NCBI GenBank assembly: GCA_029224185.1
Contig: CM055205.1
Span: 2,981,761-3,045,760 of the forward strand
DNA from: Karalla daura
Taxonomy: Eukaryota > Chordata > Actinopteri > Chaetodontiformes > Leiognathidae
Reading direction: 5' to 3'
DNA length: 64,000 nucleotides
Below are positions 49,144-60,148 of the stretch, piece by piece (positions within the stretch are counted from its first letter, which is position 1; the number at the start of each line of letters is the position of its first letter). The notes beneath the pieces were generated by a model, which saw only the letters and a program-made list of their open reading frames with translations, did not search any database and was not told the origin of the DNA. The translations under genes and the position numbers were made by a program.

Positions 49144-49941
49144 AGAGACTTTGTTTAGGTAAAGCAGTGCCAGGCTCTGCATGGGCGCACTGCACTGGCT
49201 GCGTGACCCTCACCAGGAAGCCCCTCTCCTCCACCTTGGAGCCGACCTCGCACTGCATCTTCAGGTGGACGTTGCCCTCCAGGGGGCACAGGAAGGGCAC
49301 CTGGCGACACGCACACACACAAAGCGCTCAGCAAAGGGCTCGCACGTCGCGGCATGAGAACTCGAAAGCCCCGGAAGGTGAAGGCCGGCAGAGGCAAGCG
49401 GCGGCGAGCAGCGTGTGACGGACAGGTGAAGAGCAGACCCCCGACCCGTGGTGACGACAGCTGTGCCAGCGGCCGCCTAGAGGCTGCTAATGCTAGTGCC
49501 ACCGTGCAGCTGTGGGTTCCCCCTCCCCCGCACACACACACGCACGCACGCACACACACACAAAACACATGATGGGTAGTAGTGGTAGTAGTAACCTTGG
49601 TATGAAACAAGCCACTGAGCAGTTCGCCTTCGTATTTCATCTAAAAGAAAAGATCGCAGGGCAGGTGGATGAGAGCACAGAACAGGGGATCAGAGTGTCA
49701 CACACGTGGTTAACGGGCACAAACGTCCCAGAGGGCCACCGGTTAGTGCGGCGCACACAACGGGGGGGGGGGGGGGGGACGAGACCAGGCGGGGGTAGTG
49801 GGACGGGCGGCGGCCGGGCTCTCCTCACCTTTTCCAGGGGGAACTTGTTCTTGCCGATGGAGGCGAGGCTGAGCCTGTGGGATCCGACCAGGACAAACTC
49901 GCTGGTGCGCACGGCGTTGGGGCCCCCCGGACTGGCCACAA

Positions 49942-49984
<43 letters not shown>

Positions 49985-52152
49985 GACAGATCAGTGTATC
50001 AACAGATGCAAGGTTTGACACCATGATTACGGATGGGATGAGGACTAGGGCTGCGAACAATGACTTGTCGATCTGTTGTTTGGGCTTAAGAACAACAAAA
50101 GAAAATCTCATTCAAACTCATTCTACAAAAGCCAAGATAAGTTCGTTACATCTTTTCAGTTTTCTGTCGCCGAAGACTAAAGAAACCAGAAGCTGAGATC
50201 AGAGAGTGTTGAACTGATCTCTTGAAATCCGTCTCGAAATGAGGACGGTTTCCAGGTTGTGAGTACAGGGCTGAACCCAGCATGGATTAGAGTTCAGAGA
50301 GTCAGGTGCAGACAGGGTCAGAGCAGGGGTCCTCGACTGTCTGAGGCAGCCGGCCAGCACGACCGGATGCCACTGCTGACCCCACGTGGTGGTGAGGACG
50401 CAGCTTCAAGCGTTCGAGGGAATACCTGGCGTCTGGGCGCTCTTCTGCGAAGCGAAGCGAAAAGGAAAGCACGCGTTAACCGGGGTTTCAAGACGGCGTC
50501 GTATCCAAATGTGAAGGGCATGGAGTGGCGCGCTGTGAACTTACAGTGATGGCGAGGAATCTCTTTGGAGTGATGGCCTGGAACGAATGAAAGAAAGGCA
50601 GATCAGTCATGTTGTTTTCGGCGGAGGAATACTTGATATCCAACCAACCAACCAACCGAGCCCGTGTCAAGAGAGCCTCTCGCAACCGTGACATTTTGAA
50701 ACCTCGTCCGCACACCCGGTGCACACCCACCCACCCCCCCCAAGTGTGAGGGATCTGATGCGGGAAAGGGTTCATACCGACATACACATATCGTGGGCCT
50801 CATAAACCTGCCTCCATATGGTCTGCACACACAAACACAAGCTTCTTAGGCGCGACACGAGGAGCGGGCGACCCGCCCGGGCGGGCGGCTGCCGGGGGCC
50901 TCACCTTTGACTTGATGGGCTTCTTCTTCTTGTCGTTGCACGGCTCGCGCTTCTGCACCTGGGAGCGGCAGCAGAGGCGGGAGTCAGGGCCGAACGCAAG
51001 AGCATCGGCAGCAGAGGAGATTTCATCCGGACCAAATAGCACTACAACTAGGACTGGGATGAAGAAAAATGGCCGGACCGACTGGGAGAACCTATCACCG
51101 CTGGAGGTGGTGTTACACGAATGGACACGAATGAAGTGCAGAATAACGATGAAAAGCGTGAGAGCTCGATGAATGCTGGGGTCATGGACCTCGATGGGAG
51201 ACACTCACCAGGCCATAGACCTCAAGCTGGATTTCAAAGTCACTGGAGACGTCAGACCTGGAAGACGGGCTCAGGTCAGTTCAGTCAGACAACTTCGATT
51301 AACTTGAGACGTATATAACAGTAACAATGGGTCATTGTTATCTAGGAGTAGCAGCGTGGGCTTTACATGGTGAACTTGGTGGGGAAGGTGAGGGTGTCCC
51401 CGCTGAGGCCGCGGTGCGTGCTGGCTAACGGCGTGGCCACCATGTTCTCCGCTCCGGCACGGATCATGATGAAGAAGGAGTACTTGGTCGCCTCTGAAAC
51501 GGTGGACACGGACGGGCATCAAGCACCGGGGGGAGAGAGAGAGGGGGGGGGGGGAGGGGGAGGGAGAGAGAGAGGGGGGGGGGGGGCAGAGAGGGGGGAG
51601 AGAGAGAGAGAGGGAGCGGGAGGGGGGGAGAGAGAGAGCGAGAGAGATAGAGAGATAGAGAGAGATAGAGAGATAGAGAGAGAGGGAGGGGGAGAGAGAT
51701 AGAGAGAGAGAGAGGGGGAGAGAGATAGAGAGAGAGAGAGGGGGAGAGAGATAGAGAGAGAGAGGGAGGGGGAGAGAGATAGAGAGAGAGATAGAGAGAG
51801 GGAGGGAGGGGGAGAGAGATAGAGAGAGAGAGGAGGGGGAGAGAGATAGAGAGAGAGATAGAGAGATAAAGAGATAGAGGGAGGGGGAGAGAGAGAGAGA
51901 GATAGAGAGAGAGAGATAGAGGGAGGGGGAGAGAGATAGAGAGAGAGAGATAGAGGGAGGGGGAGAGAGATAGAGAGAGAGAGATAGAGGGAGGGGGAGA
52001 GAGATAGAGAGAGAGAGAGGGGGAGAGGGATAGAGAGAGAGAGAGGGGGAGAGAGATAGAGAGAGAGAGAGGGGGAGAGAGATAGAGAGAGAGATAGATA
52101 GAGAGAGGGAGGGGGAGAGATAGAGAGAGAGATAGATAGAGAGAGGGAGGGG

Positions 52153-52189
<37 letters not shown>

Positions 52190-55100
52190 GGAGAGAGAGA
52201 GATAGATAGAGAGATAGAGAGATGGAGAGATAGATAGATAGAGAGAGAGAGAAGGAGGGAGCGGGGGAGAGAGGGAGGGGGAGAGAGAGAGAGACAGAGA
52301 GAGACAGAGAGAGCCCCGTGCCCGAGCGTACCTGGCTTGTTGGCCGTGGAGCACACGAAGTCGGCCTTGAGGGGCAGCCGCAGCTCCTGCAGGGCCACGG
52401 AGCCCTTGGAGGCAGACGGGCCGGCGGCCTCGGGGCCGGCGGGGGGCCTCCTCTGGCCCGCCGGGTCTCCTTTCAGGCGGTCCAGCTCGGCCTTGATCAC
52501 CTCCCTCCGCTCGGCTGAGAAAAGCGAGAGGGGGGGGAGGGCGTTACCGCCGGGAGTCAGCGCGTCCCAGAGAGGAGACTTGCAGGCGGGCTGTCGTAAC
52601 AGAGGCTTCATGTGAACTCACTTGCCACCAGCAGCAGCCTCTGAGCCTCAGCCTCCACCTGGGAGCCTTTGCCGTGCTCCTCGTCCGTGCAGCAGTTGAG
52701 GGCCTGGCTGGCTTGGTGGATGACGGTCTGCTGCAGGTTCATGTCGTTGGTCAGGACCTGCGGAGAGGACGTGACGGTCAGGCTAGCTCCCCCACCCGAT
52801 GACCCACTGTGTGCTCGTCTTATGCACATGGCTAGCATGGAGTCGAGCGCACCTTCATCCTCTGCTTGACGTTGAAGTGGCCGGCCCCCCGGGGCTCGTC
52901 CTGCCTGTGGGAAACGTCCTCTTTCCTCACGATCACCTGCTTGACGTGCGGCCTCTCCGTCTCCTTCACCCTGGTCGACCTGTACGCGTCGATGCTGGAC
53001 AGAGGCACGGGGGACGTTCGAGTCGGACACCAGTGGCGATTGTCGAGGGGGATCGCGGAGGACGTGGGGAGGGGGGGGGGGGGGGGGGGGCGCGCTCCGC
53101 TTACCTATATGGCAGTTTGTGGTCCTCGTCCGAGGCCTCCACGCTGTCCGAGGACGGGGTCCGTACCATGTTGGTCCTCTGGAATTTGGCTGGTCTGGAG
53201 GCCCCGTCTGGAGCGTTGCTCTTTATGAGGAACGAGCTTGCCGGAGTGGACGTCTGCATCGGAACATGAGGAGAATGGGTTTTGCAAAAGCACCCTCTCT
53301 TCAGTGTTGACCTAAACCACTTTAGAGAGCAACGTGTTGGTGCATACCACCAATCTCCTCTCTGGACTCTTCACCACGGCCGCCACGGTGTCCGCCAGAG
53401 GAGCCAGGAGGGACATGGAGGAGATATTCAGAGCATCTTCCTCCTCTCCGTCCTCCTCATCCTCCTCGCTCTCCTCCAGGACTCCGTCGAACAGCTCATT
53501 GATCACGGCGGAGTTTATGGACTGGTCCACGTTCATCTCGATCTCCCTGATCACCTCCCGCTCCTTGGGGCTCTCGGCGTGGGCGCCCACCCTCAGGGGG
53601 CTGGAGGTCGAGGCTGGAGGAGAGGTCATCGGCCCGGGGGCTGTTATGAGAGAGAGGTCACCAGGGGTCTCAACGAGGGCCATCACCGGGCCCCAGCTCA
53701 TTCAATTCCAATGAAACACAAAGATTTAGCCGTTTGCACTGTCTACTGGCTGAAGAGAGCTTCTCCCAGCAGGTTATTCCCGTTTCTCACATTTCTCTCC
53801 AACTCAAGGCGGAACAGAACTGGTAAACGACTGCAGGGAAACATGGCCGCTTCACCGGAACGTCACCGAGTACCTGAGACGGGGCACTTTGTGGGCGTTC
53901 CCATACTCTGAGTGGGCGGTGCTGCGGGCTGGTCCTGCTGCACGCGTGGAGCGGCCTCGGCCTCCACACACACGCTCGTGGGTGCCTGCTGGCCAACCTT
54001 GACGTTGGCACTGCTCTCCGCCGCCTCGTCTTTGCCCCTCCACGCGTTGTTCCCCTTCTGGAAGCGATTGCGGATCTGAGCCAGCTCGGACTCTCGCTCC
54101 TGCAACGGAGACCGCGTTGCCCGTTTGAGCCTGTTAAGCCTGTTGTCACGACGGCGACTTGACGGAGGGAGTGGAGGGGGACGGTGTCCCGAACCTACCA
54201 GCTTCTGTCTCTGAGTGAGGTCGGCAGTGGTGGTGCTGGCAGCCTGGGCAGCTCGGAGCCTCTCCTGGACCAGCCTGGTGTTGGGGGTCACAGCCGGGGT
54301 CACGGCCGGGGTCACAGCTGGAGTCACGGCTGGAGTCACGGTGGGGGTCTTTGCATGGCTGCTGCTGCTGCCCCCTGCTGGAGAGCTCTGGTTGGAACGC
54401 TCCTGGCACCTCTCTCCAAAGCGCTCCAGGAAGGATTTTACGCCTGCAAGAGTATACCCAGTCACTCTCCGTACGGGTGGATGAAACCGCCTTTAACATT
54501 ATGTATACGGTGATTGAAAGTACAAGGCTGGACATGATTTCTCCCAGAGATCTGCACAAGTGTATCACAGCCGCCCAATCCCCTCTCCTGAGTGAACAGC
54601 AACATGACTGACCTGGTGCTCCTGCAGCAGCTTTGTCATGAGGCACAGAGGGACGGTCAGCAGTGGGCTTGGCACGGAGCTCTGGCTTTTGGGGGCTCGA
54701 AGCCGGATTGAGGCCTCTGGAGAAGCCCTGATTCTTCAGGGGACTCTGCGAGGAGGAGGAGGAGGAGGAGGAGGAGGAGGAAGGGACGGCCTTGCGTGGA
54801 CTGGAGGGGAAGGTGGGCCCCTGGCTGGAACTCTTGTGGGGACTGGTGACGGCGTCGGGTGCCGTCCTGGCAGCGGGCACCTCGGTCTTCTTTGGACTGG
54901 GGGGAACCACTCGGCTAGACTTGACCGGAGAACACGCAGCCTGGCCAAAACAGAAACACGACAGCTTTTCAGATCACACACACCAAAGCAGCCAGTAAAC
55001 AGACTACGGTTTTCCCCAGACAGTGGTTTGCGGCACATGACCGGAGGAGCTTTTCCCTGCCTGGAGGTAGAGGGTACATGCCCAAATACCTCCATCCCTT

Positions 55101-57803
55101 TTGCAGGCTATCCACTAGGTTTTGGCAGTTTGTACCAACTGTTCTGAGGAATGCACTCACCAACTACTGTGCGAATATGGATGGGGCCATATGCACGTAA
55201 ATGTACCTGGTTAGAAGTGGACGCGGATGCCACGCGAGTCGCAGCGCTGGGCTTGGCGCCGGCTGCCATCGCTGCATCCCTGGCTGCAAACTTGAGGACG
55301 GCAGCGTTGGGTTTCTCTTTCGCCTTCTCGCAGGGGATGCTGGCGTGGCTCAAGTCATCCTCCCAGGAGCCAATGGTGGCGGCCAGGTTGGCCAGCCTGC
55401 CTCTCCTGCCCAGGGGGGTCCCCGAGGACGGGGCGGGCACGGTCTCGGCCGGGACCTCGGCCTGTCGCTTCAGCAGGGAGAGCGGGGCGAGGTCCGCCTC
55501 TGGGGCGCCGTCAGAGGGGTCTGAAAAAACAGGTTCGCGTTCAGGATTTCGGTGGCGGCGGTCGTGCCATTAAAAGCCGGGTTATTTCGAACACGGGCGT
55601 ACCGCTCTCGTCCCAGCACTTTCTCTGCGCTGCCAGCTTCTGCAGACGAGACCTCATGGCACCAGCAGACGGAGCCGCATCCTCCTCCGGGTCGTTCCTG
55701 CTCCTCTGCAGGGCCGAAGACACAGGCGCCGCCTCTCCGTCCCCGGCGCTTGGACGATCGGCCGCAGGGGTCACGCTCATCTTCTCGGGCTCCGGCTGCG
55801 CCGTCTTCGGCTGGATGGCGGGCCGCGCTGCCGTCCTCTCCAGGGACGAGGACGGGCGGAGGCTGCCGGGGCACACCGGAGGCTTCTTGTCCGTGGGAGG
55901 CACGGGGAGCGCGGCCACCGCGGGCTGCGCCGCCGTGGGCTCCTGGTTCTCCTCGTCCGCCGGGGACTGGGCATCTTCCCCCGAGCACCTGCGCTTGGAC
56001 GGGGAGGGCTTGGAGGAGGCCTGCGGAGCTGGGAGGAGGAGGAGAGCGGGGAAACGTGCCGTTGAGCGGAGCCCTGCTGAACAGTGGTCCAAACAGAGAG
56101 GAGGACGCGACGCTACCTCTGTCGACGGCTGGCTGACTGCTCACGCTGTTGGTGTCGGCCAGCGGCCTTTTGGCCATGGCCCTGTTGGCGGCGTTTGGCC
56201 TGTCCGCCATTTTCTTCTGCAGGTTCTCTCTGCGGGCCCTGGTCCGCTCGAGCAGTTTCTGGTTCGATTGGGAAAAGACAAAGCCCGCGGGCCACGTCAA
56301 AGGAAACGCAACACTCACTCATTCATTCATTCGCTGCGAAACACAGTGGAGTATACGCGGAGCAGACGCCGGCCCGGTCCCGTCTCTTCTCGCGGCAGCT
56401 TTGCGAGCCACTGGCAACCCTCACGCACAACAACGGAGATGCGTAGGGAACAGGGGCCAGGAGAGGATGGGCCCAGTTCGGCACCAGGGCTGCCCGCCTC
56501 CGTCCACAGCTCAGATGGATGCACCTGGCGGTGCGGTTGCGACTCACTGGGCAAACCGGCACGCCCTTCCTCCACGTCAGTCATTACCCCCACGGTATCC
56601 ACAACCAGCCAATAAGGCTCCTGACTACTCAGAGCAGGGACCTTGCATTCTGGTTTTCCCATCTGCTCAAATCTATTTAGGTATATGGATGACAAAACAG
56701 GATATGGGGGCCTGACACGTCGAGGATTTTGCAGGTCAAAAAGAAAAAAGGGGCATATGCTCCAAATTTTTTGACAAACATGAATTGAACCAATACCTTA
56801 GCTAGGGGTACCATTATGCCAATTATTGATGGCGGAATTAACTAAAGTTGGAAAAAAAGTGACACCACAGGAGACCAACAAGATGGTTCTCGATCTTTGG
56901 AGAAGACAGACGGAGAAAGAATATGTAGGACAAGTAAAAGAAAAGAAACACTGTACACTGCACGGTGTGCCCCACCCAGTATAGAAAAAGGGGCCCGTTT
57001 GTTTGCGTGCTCTCCTTCCTTCCCCTTTCCTTGCGTGTCATCCCCTCCCTTGGCCTCGCCGGATCTGATTTACTGCACTGCCCGTTAACTGTGCAAGTCC
57101 CAACACATTCCTGCAGCTGCACGGTCTCTCCGTGGCAGGCAGAGTGGAAAAAAAAACCCCAACCACATTACGCAGCATTCCACGGGAATGAGCCACTCCT
57201 CTGCATCCAGTTCCTGCGTTCGAAGATTCAAACTCAGACGCTGGCCACACACACACGTAACTATAATTAGATGTGAATCACCTCTAGATTTAGTGCCCAG
57301 CCTCACCATAGAGTGAGATAGTCCAGCAAGAGGAGGCATTGTGCCGTCCAGTTTCCACTTCGGACACATGCCATGGCCTTAAATGGAGACCGGGCTGTGT
57401 CATTTCAATAACATCGCGTCGGACGGATCGGGCTGGGTCGATCGGTCAATAACACTAACGTTTCGGGACTTAAGAAGTGGCCAGACTGGTTACGAATGGG
57501 CATTGAACGCAACTGGGGGTTTACGCCAGCAACTGGTTGTTATTCTAATGCGGGACCTGACCTGACAAAGACACAAACACGTGATGTTTTCATCCGCCTT
57601 GTTTAAACACATTACCACACACCTCGACACGATAGCGCCGTCTTACAAACAATTACCACCGAAACACGCAAATCGATCACCATTACACACAGAAATGTCA
57701 CATTAAGTAGCAGAGGCTCTATTTCCAGCACAACCCGGTTAGCCCAAACGTACCCGAGTGACGTTAGCAGTGTCAGTTAGCTCACCTCAGTGAATGGATC
57801 CAT
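48160..57803 (-). CDS. anln: Anillin, actin-binding cytokinesis scaffold
   Basis: Complete minus-strand gene. Coding exons in order: 57786-57803, 56117-56258, 55603-56028, 55207-55520, 54613-54940, 54199-54443, 53874-54099, 53348-53640, 53105-53253, 52853-52994, 52622-52757, 52332-52514, 51367-51493, 51209-51257, 50905-50958, 50545-50577, 50426-50444, 49829-49941, 49214-49300, 48985-49092, 48377-48549, 48160-48274. They close to 1159 aa (human 1124). Anillin links RhoA, F-actin, myosin II and septins at the cleavage furrow and cycles through the nucleus. Visible parts: N-terminal KLLERTRARRENLQKKM; basic KPSPSKRRC (about 60-70, likely NLS); actin-region block GRRGRLANLAATIGSWEDD (exon 4); FLERFGERCQE; REIEMNV and EEDALNISSMSLLAPLA; anillin homology region from about 762 (MNLQQTVIHQASQALNCC); C-terminal PH domain about 1023-1143 (FEDVSGFGAWHRRW, ISYWTYPDDEKRK). 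Oddities: a VTPA repeat and poly-Ser in the disordered N-half, and a 19-nt microexon. Confidence 0.98.
48556..48617. repeat. (GGGAGA)n repeat in the last-but-one anln intron region
   Basis: About ten hexamer copies; on the anln strand it is a TCTCCC pyrimidine tract directly upstream of the acceptor for the exon starting at 48549. Confidence 0.95.
49099..49141. repeat. (AC)n microsatellite abutting an anln acceptor
   Basis: On the anln strand this is (TG)n ending in TCTTCAG, the 3' splice site of the exon that begins at 49092 (start of the PH domain core). Confidence 0.97.
49524..49567. repeat. (AC)n/(ACGC)n microsatellite in anln intron
   Basis: CA-rich run with CG interruptions inside the intron between the exons at 49829-49941 and 49214-49300. 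Confidence 0.9.
49944..49990. repeat. (AC)n microsatellite forming an anln 3' splice region
   Basis: On the anln strand the (TG)n run leads straight into TGTAG|TT at 49943-49940, the acceptor of the exon encoding VVASPGGPNAVRTSE. There is no conventional pyrimidine tract. It is followed on the plus strand by three GACA units. Confidence 0.97.
51531..52315. repeat. 785-bp GA/GATA-rich purine repeat in anln intron 12
   Basis: Homopurine tract built of (GA)n, GATA and GGGGGAGA words in a loose 25-35 bp higher-order pattern. It fills nearly all of the 838-bp intron 51494-52331. In the anln transcript it is a long CU-rich pyrimidine tract. Confidence 0.97.
53070..53090. repeat. Poly-G run in anln intron 9
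   Basis: G homopolymers on the plus strand (C on the anln strand), 15-35 bp downstream of the exon at 53105-53253. Confidence 0.9.
54283..54339 (-). repeat. anln: 12-bp coding minisatellite (VTPA) in anln exon 6
   Basis: Five consecutive Val-Thr-Pro units, four followed by Ala, encoded by diverged 12-bp repeats. Human anillin has a single TPIITPNT-like motif here. The array is in frame and ends in the conserved TPNT. Confidence 0.9.
54750..54781 (-). repeat. anln: (TCC)n poly-serine tract in anln exon 5
   Basis: In-frame (GGA)n on the plus strand encodes about 11 consecutive serines in the disordered region of anillin, directly before QSPLKNQGFSRG. Confidence 0.95.
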
Positions 57804-57970
57804 TCTTTGGCGGTGGACTCCGGTTCCAGGGGATATTTCAACAACGGACTGTTTAGGAGGAGCTGCGCACCTCTGCCTGTACACAGACGGGATGTAACGA
57901 GGCGAGCGGAGCAGCGCCGAGCAGTTCTCAGCGGCTCTCAGTAGCTTCTCCTCTCGGTTCCTCTTCTCGC
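57804..57970 (-). other. anln: anln 5' UTR (approximate)
   Basis: The first coding exon carries only MDPFTE before the donor GAG|GTGAGC, exactly the split seen in vertebrate anillin. The stretch upstream to about 57970 is the likely leader. Its start is inferred from the promoter motifs that begin at 57991. Confidence 0.5.
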
Positions 57971-57990
57971 TCTGCACCCGACAACTGCTG

Positions 57991-58088
57991 TTCAAATTTG
58001 AATTTCAGCGCTGCGCCTACTGCGCAGACTCCAACCGTTGTACCAGCCAATCAGTGTCGGCGACCCTCGCTCGACCCGGCGAGCCAAT
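57991..58088 (-). promoter_or_regulatory. anln: anln promoter: CHR palindrome and paired CCAAT boxes
   Basis: TTCAAATTTGAA at 57991-58002 is a perfect 12-bp palindrome holding the cell-cycle homology region TTTGAA on both strands. CCAAT boxes sit at 58047-58051 and 58084-58088 with 32 bp between them. Paired CCAAT boxes about 31-33 bp apart upstream of a CHR is the known layout of G2/M genes bound by NF-Y and DREAM/MuvB, which suits a cytokinesis gene. Confidence 0.6.
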
Positions 58089-58267
58089 CACAGCCCCGCT
58101 CTGTAAAACCAGCTCTTGTATACAGTAAAAGAGGTTTTGTTTGGGTTACACACACTGTCCACTCTGAAGGTTATAAATCGACCAAGAGAAGGGAGAATAA
58201 AGGTTTAATTGTTGCTGAAAAGTCACATAAATCGCGTCTTATACAAAAAAGAATAGAATTGACCTAG

Positions 58268-58660
58268 ACTTCGACTTTATTTTATTGATCCCTTTGGGAC
58301 GACTCCCACAGGAAAATTTACATTTCCAGCAGCATAATAAAAAGAGAATACATTACAGAGAGAATAGAAGAAGAGAATAAATACTATGATATCTATAAAT
58401 ATCTATGTATATAGAGAGTAAAATAGAATAGAATATAATATGTATAGTGCAGTAGTTAAGTCAAAAAGATAATGTTGATATAAAAAACGGAAAAACAAAT
58501 GAATTTTACACAATACAGTAACAATTACAATGACCTATGAATAACAATACAATTAATGTATGCATGAATGAACAAATACATTTATGTGTGGTCTACTGGG
58601 AGCAGAGCTGGGTGTTAAACAGTCAGACAGCAGATGGAAGGAAAGACCTGCCGAATCAAA
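58268..58660. repeat. Fish dispersed repeat with TTGATCCC core
   Basis: Starts ACTTTATTTTATTGATCCC...GGGA, continues through an AT-rich ATAATAAAAAGAG / AATATAATATGTATAGTGCA stretch, and ends near CAGTCAGACAGCAGATGG / AAAGACCTGCC. This order is familiar from other percomorph genomes. I cannot name the family with certainty; a non-LTR retrotransposon 3' tail is likely. Confidence 0.5.
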
Positions 58661-59526
58661 AAACAACAACAGAAAAATCCGTTTTGTAATCCTTTTAATG
58701 ACCAGGCTACATGTCTACTGTTTACATTTCAATCAATCAGTCAAACGTTATTTGTAAATCACTTCTCACACACAATGGAATACAAAGATTCATTCTTTCG
58801 AAGCAATGTACAGTTGGGTTAAAACTATCACCTGTAATTCATTGCAGGCTGCCTGAGGCCGCCCCGCGGGCCTCACTTTGAGAACCTTTGCTCTGACGTA
58901 TGTATCCTACTGATCATTAACGAATGTATTTCATGGAATGGAAAATATGATGACTAGTTGGCTATAAGTCTTGTAATGTTGTAAAACTTCACACCTCAGG
59001 AGCATGTACACACTTGCATACACATGCATACAGATAATTGCATGAAAATGTAAAGGAGTAGAAGTAAAAAGTCGGTTGAAAAATAATTACTCCAGCAAAA
59101 TTTTTTTAAAAAGTAAGTGTAAAAGTATTTACACTTGACACCTCTGCAGAACTTCAACCTCTGGGGTCTCTGGTCTCTGGCCTTGGAAAAGACTTTATTA
59201 GGTTTACACAAGAGACCATTTGTGAAAAGTGGTTTAACCTCCTGAGAAGGAATGAAAGGACAGCATTGTTCATGACACGGTTCACGACATCCAACAAATA
59301 GAGTTTCACTGTGACATTACTTCCTCCTCTGAAACGGGCAATGCAATGCTTCATACATTATGCTAAAGCCAAGGACCCATTCAGTTTGCAGACATGCCAT
59401 ATAAAAAGGTGCCTTCTCCAACTGTTCAAAGGCAAACAAACATTTCTTTCGATTATTGCTATTTTTTAAATACTCAGATGTTATTATTAAATAGTTCTCA
59501 TGAGTCCGCTCGACACTAGAATAGAC
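58661..59526. other. anln/matcap2 intergenic, nothing recognised
   Basis: AT-rich DNA between the dispersed repeat and the GATA array. No exon recognised. No open frame here exceeds 72 codons except those running through the GATA repeat. Confidence 0.45.
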
Positions 59527-59731
<205 letters not shown>

Positions 59732-59786
59732 AGAGGGTGAAGACGGATGAGCGTTGCCAAGCGTTTACTCGCGTTTCCAGGGAAAA

Positions 59787-59844
59787 ACTCCATTTCCCAT
59801 GATGCACTGCTGTGCGTTGCGTAGCAGCGTGTCACCATGGAAAC
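59787..59844 (+). promoter_or_regulatory. matcap2: matcap2 promoter: ZNF143-like site and RFX X-box
   Basis: At 59787-59805 the sequence ACTCCATTTCCCATGATGC resembles the ZNF143/THAP11 motif ACTACAATTCCCAGCATGC. At 59831-59844 GTCACCATGGAAAC fits the RFX X-box consensus GTHNYYATRRNAAC at every position. Both sit about 300-360 bp upstream of the putative matcap2 start codon. Confidence 0.5.
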
Positions 59845-60148
59845 GGCTCGTGCGGGGCCGAGCCTCACGGACAGCTCCGCTGTGTCCTGGCTGTTCGGCA
59901 GAAGGGCTCCGTGTGCCTGCCAAGACGGGTCGTCAAAGTCAAGCCAGAGCTATAACAATCACTCTTTAGTTCTGGTTTGTTTGTTTTGGTTTTTTTTTAA
60001 AATTCTAATACGTTGTGAAACGTAACCACTACGTGTATGTCGGTTTGTCATTTGGACAAGATCAGCGGGCTAATTGAGCTAGGTTAACCTGCTAATGAAG
60101 GCTTGTATTGTGTCATAACGGGGACCCCACCGGAGACCTTACCGGAGG

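Noticed and set aside
51271..52611. Minus-strand open frames of 446 and 296 codons rich in Leu-Ser-Pro, and similar frames at 25.2-25.7 kb
   Set aside because: They are translations of GA/CT microsatellites in introns or intergenic DNA. Only the terminal codons overlapping true anln exons are real.
55656..56615. 319-codon plus-strand open frame opposite anln
   Set aside because: It is antisense to the GC-rich anln exons 2-3, whose frame on the minus strand is confirmed by family similarity and splice phase.
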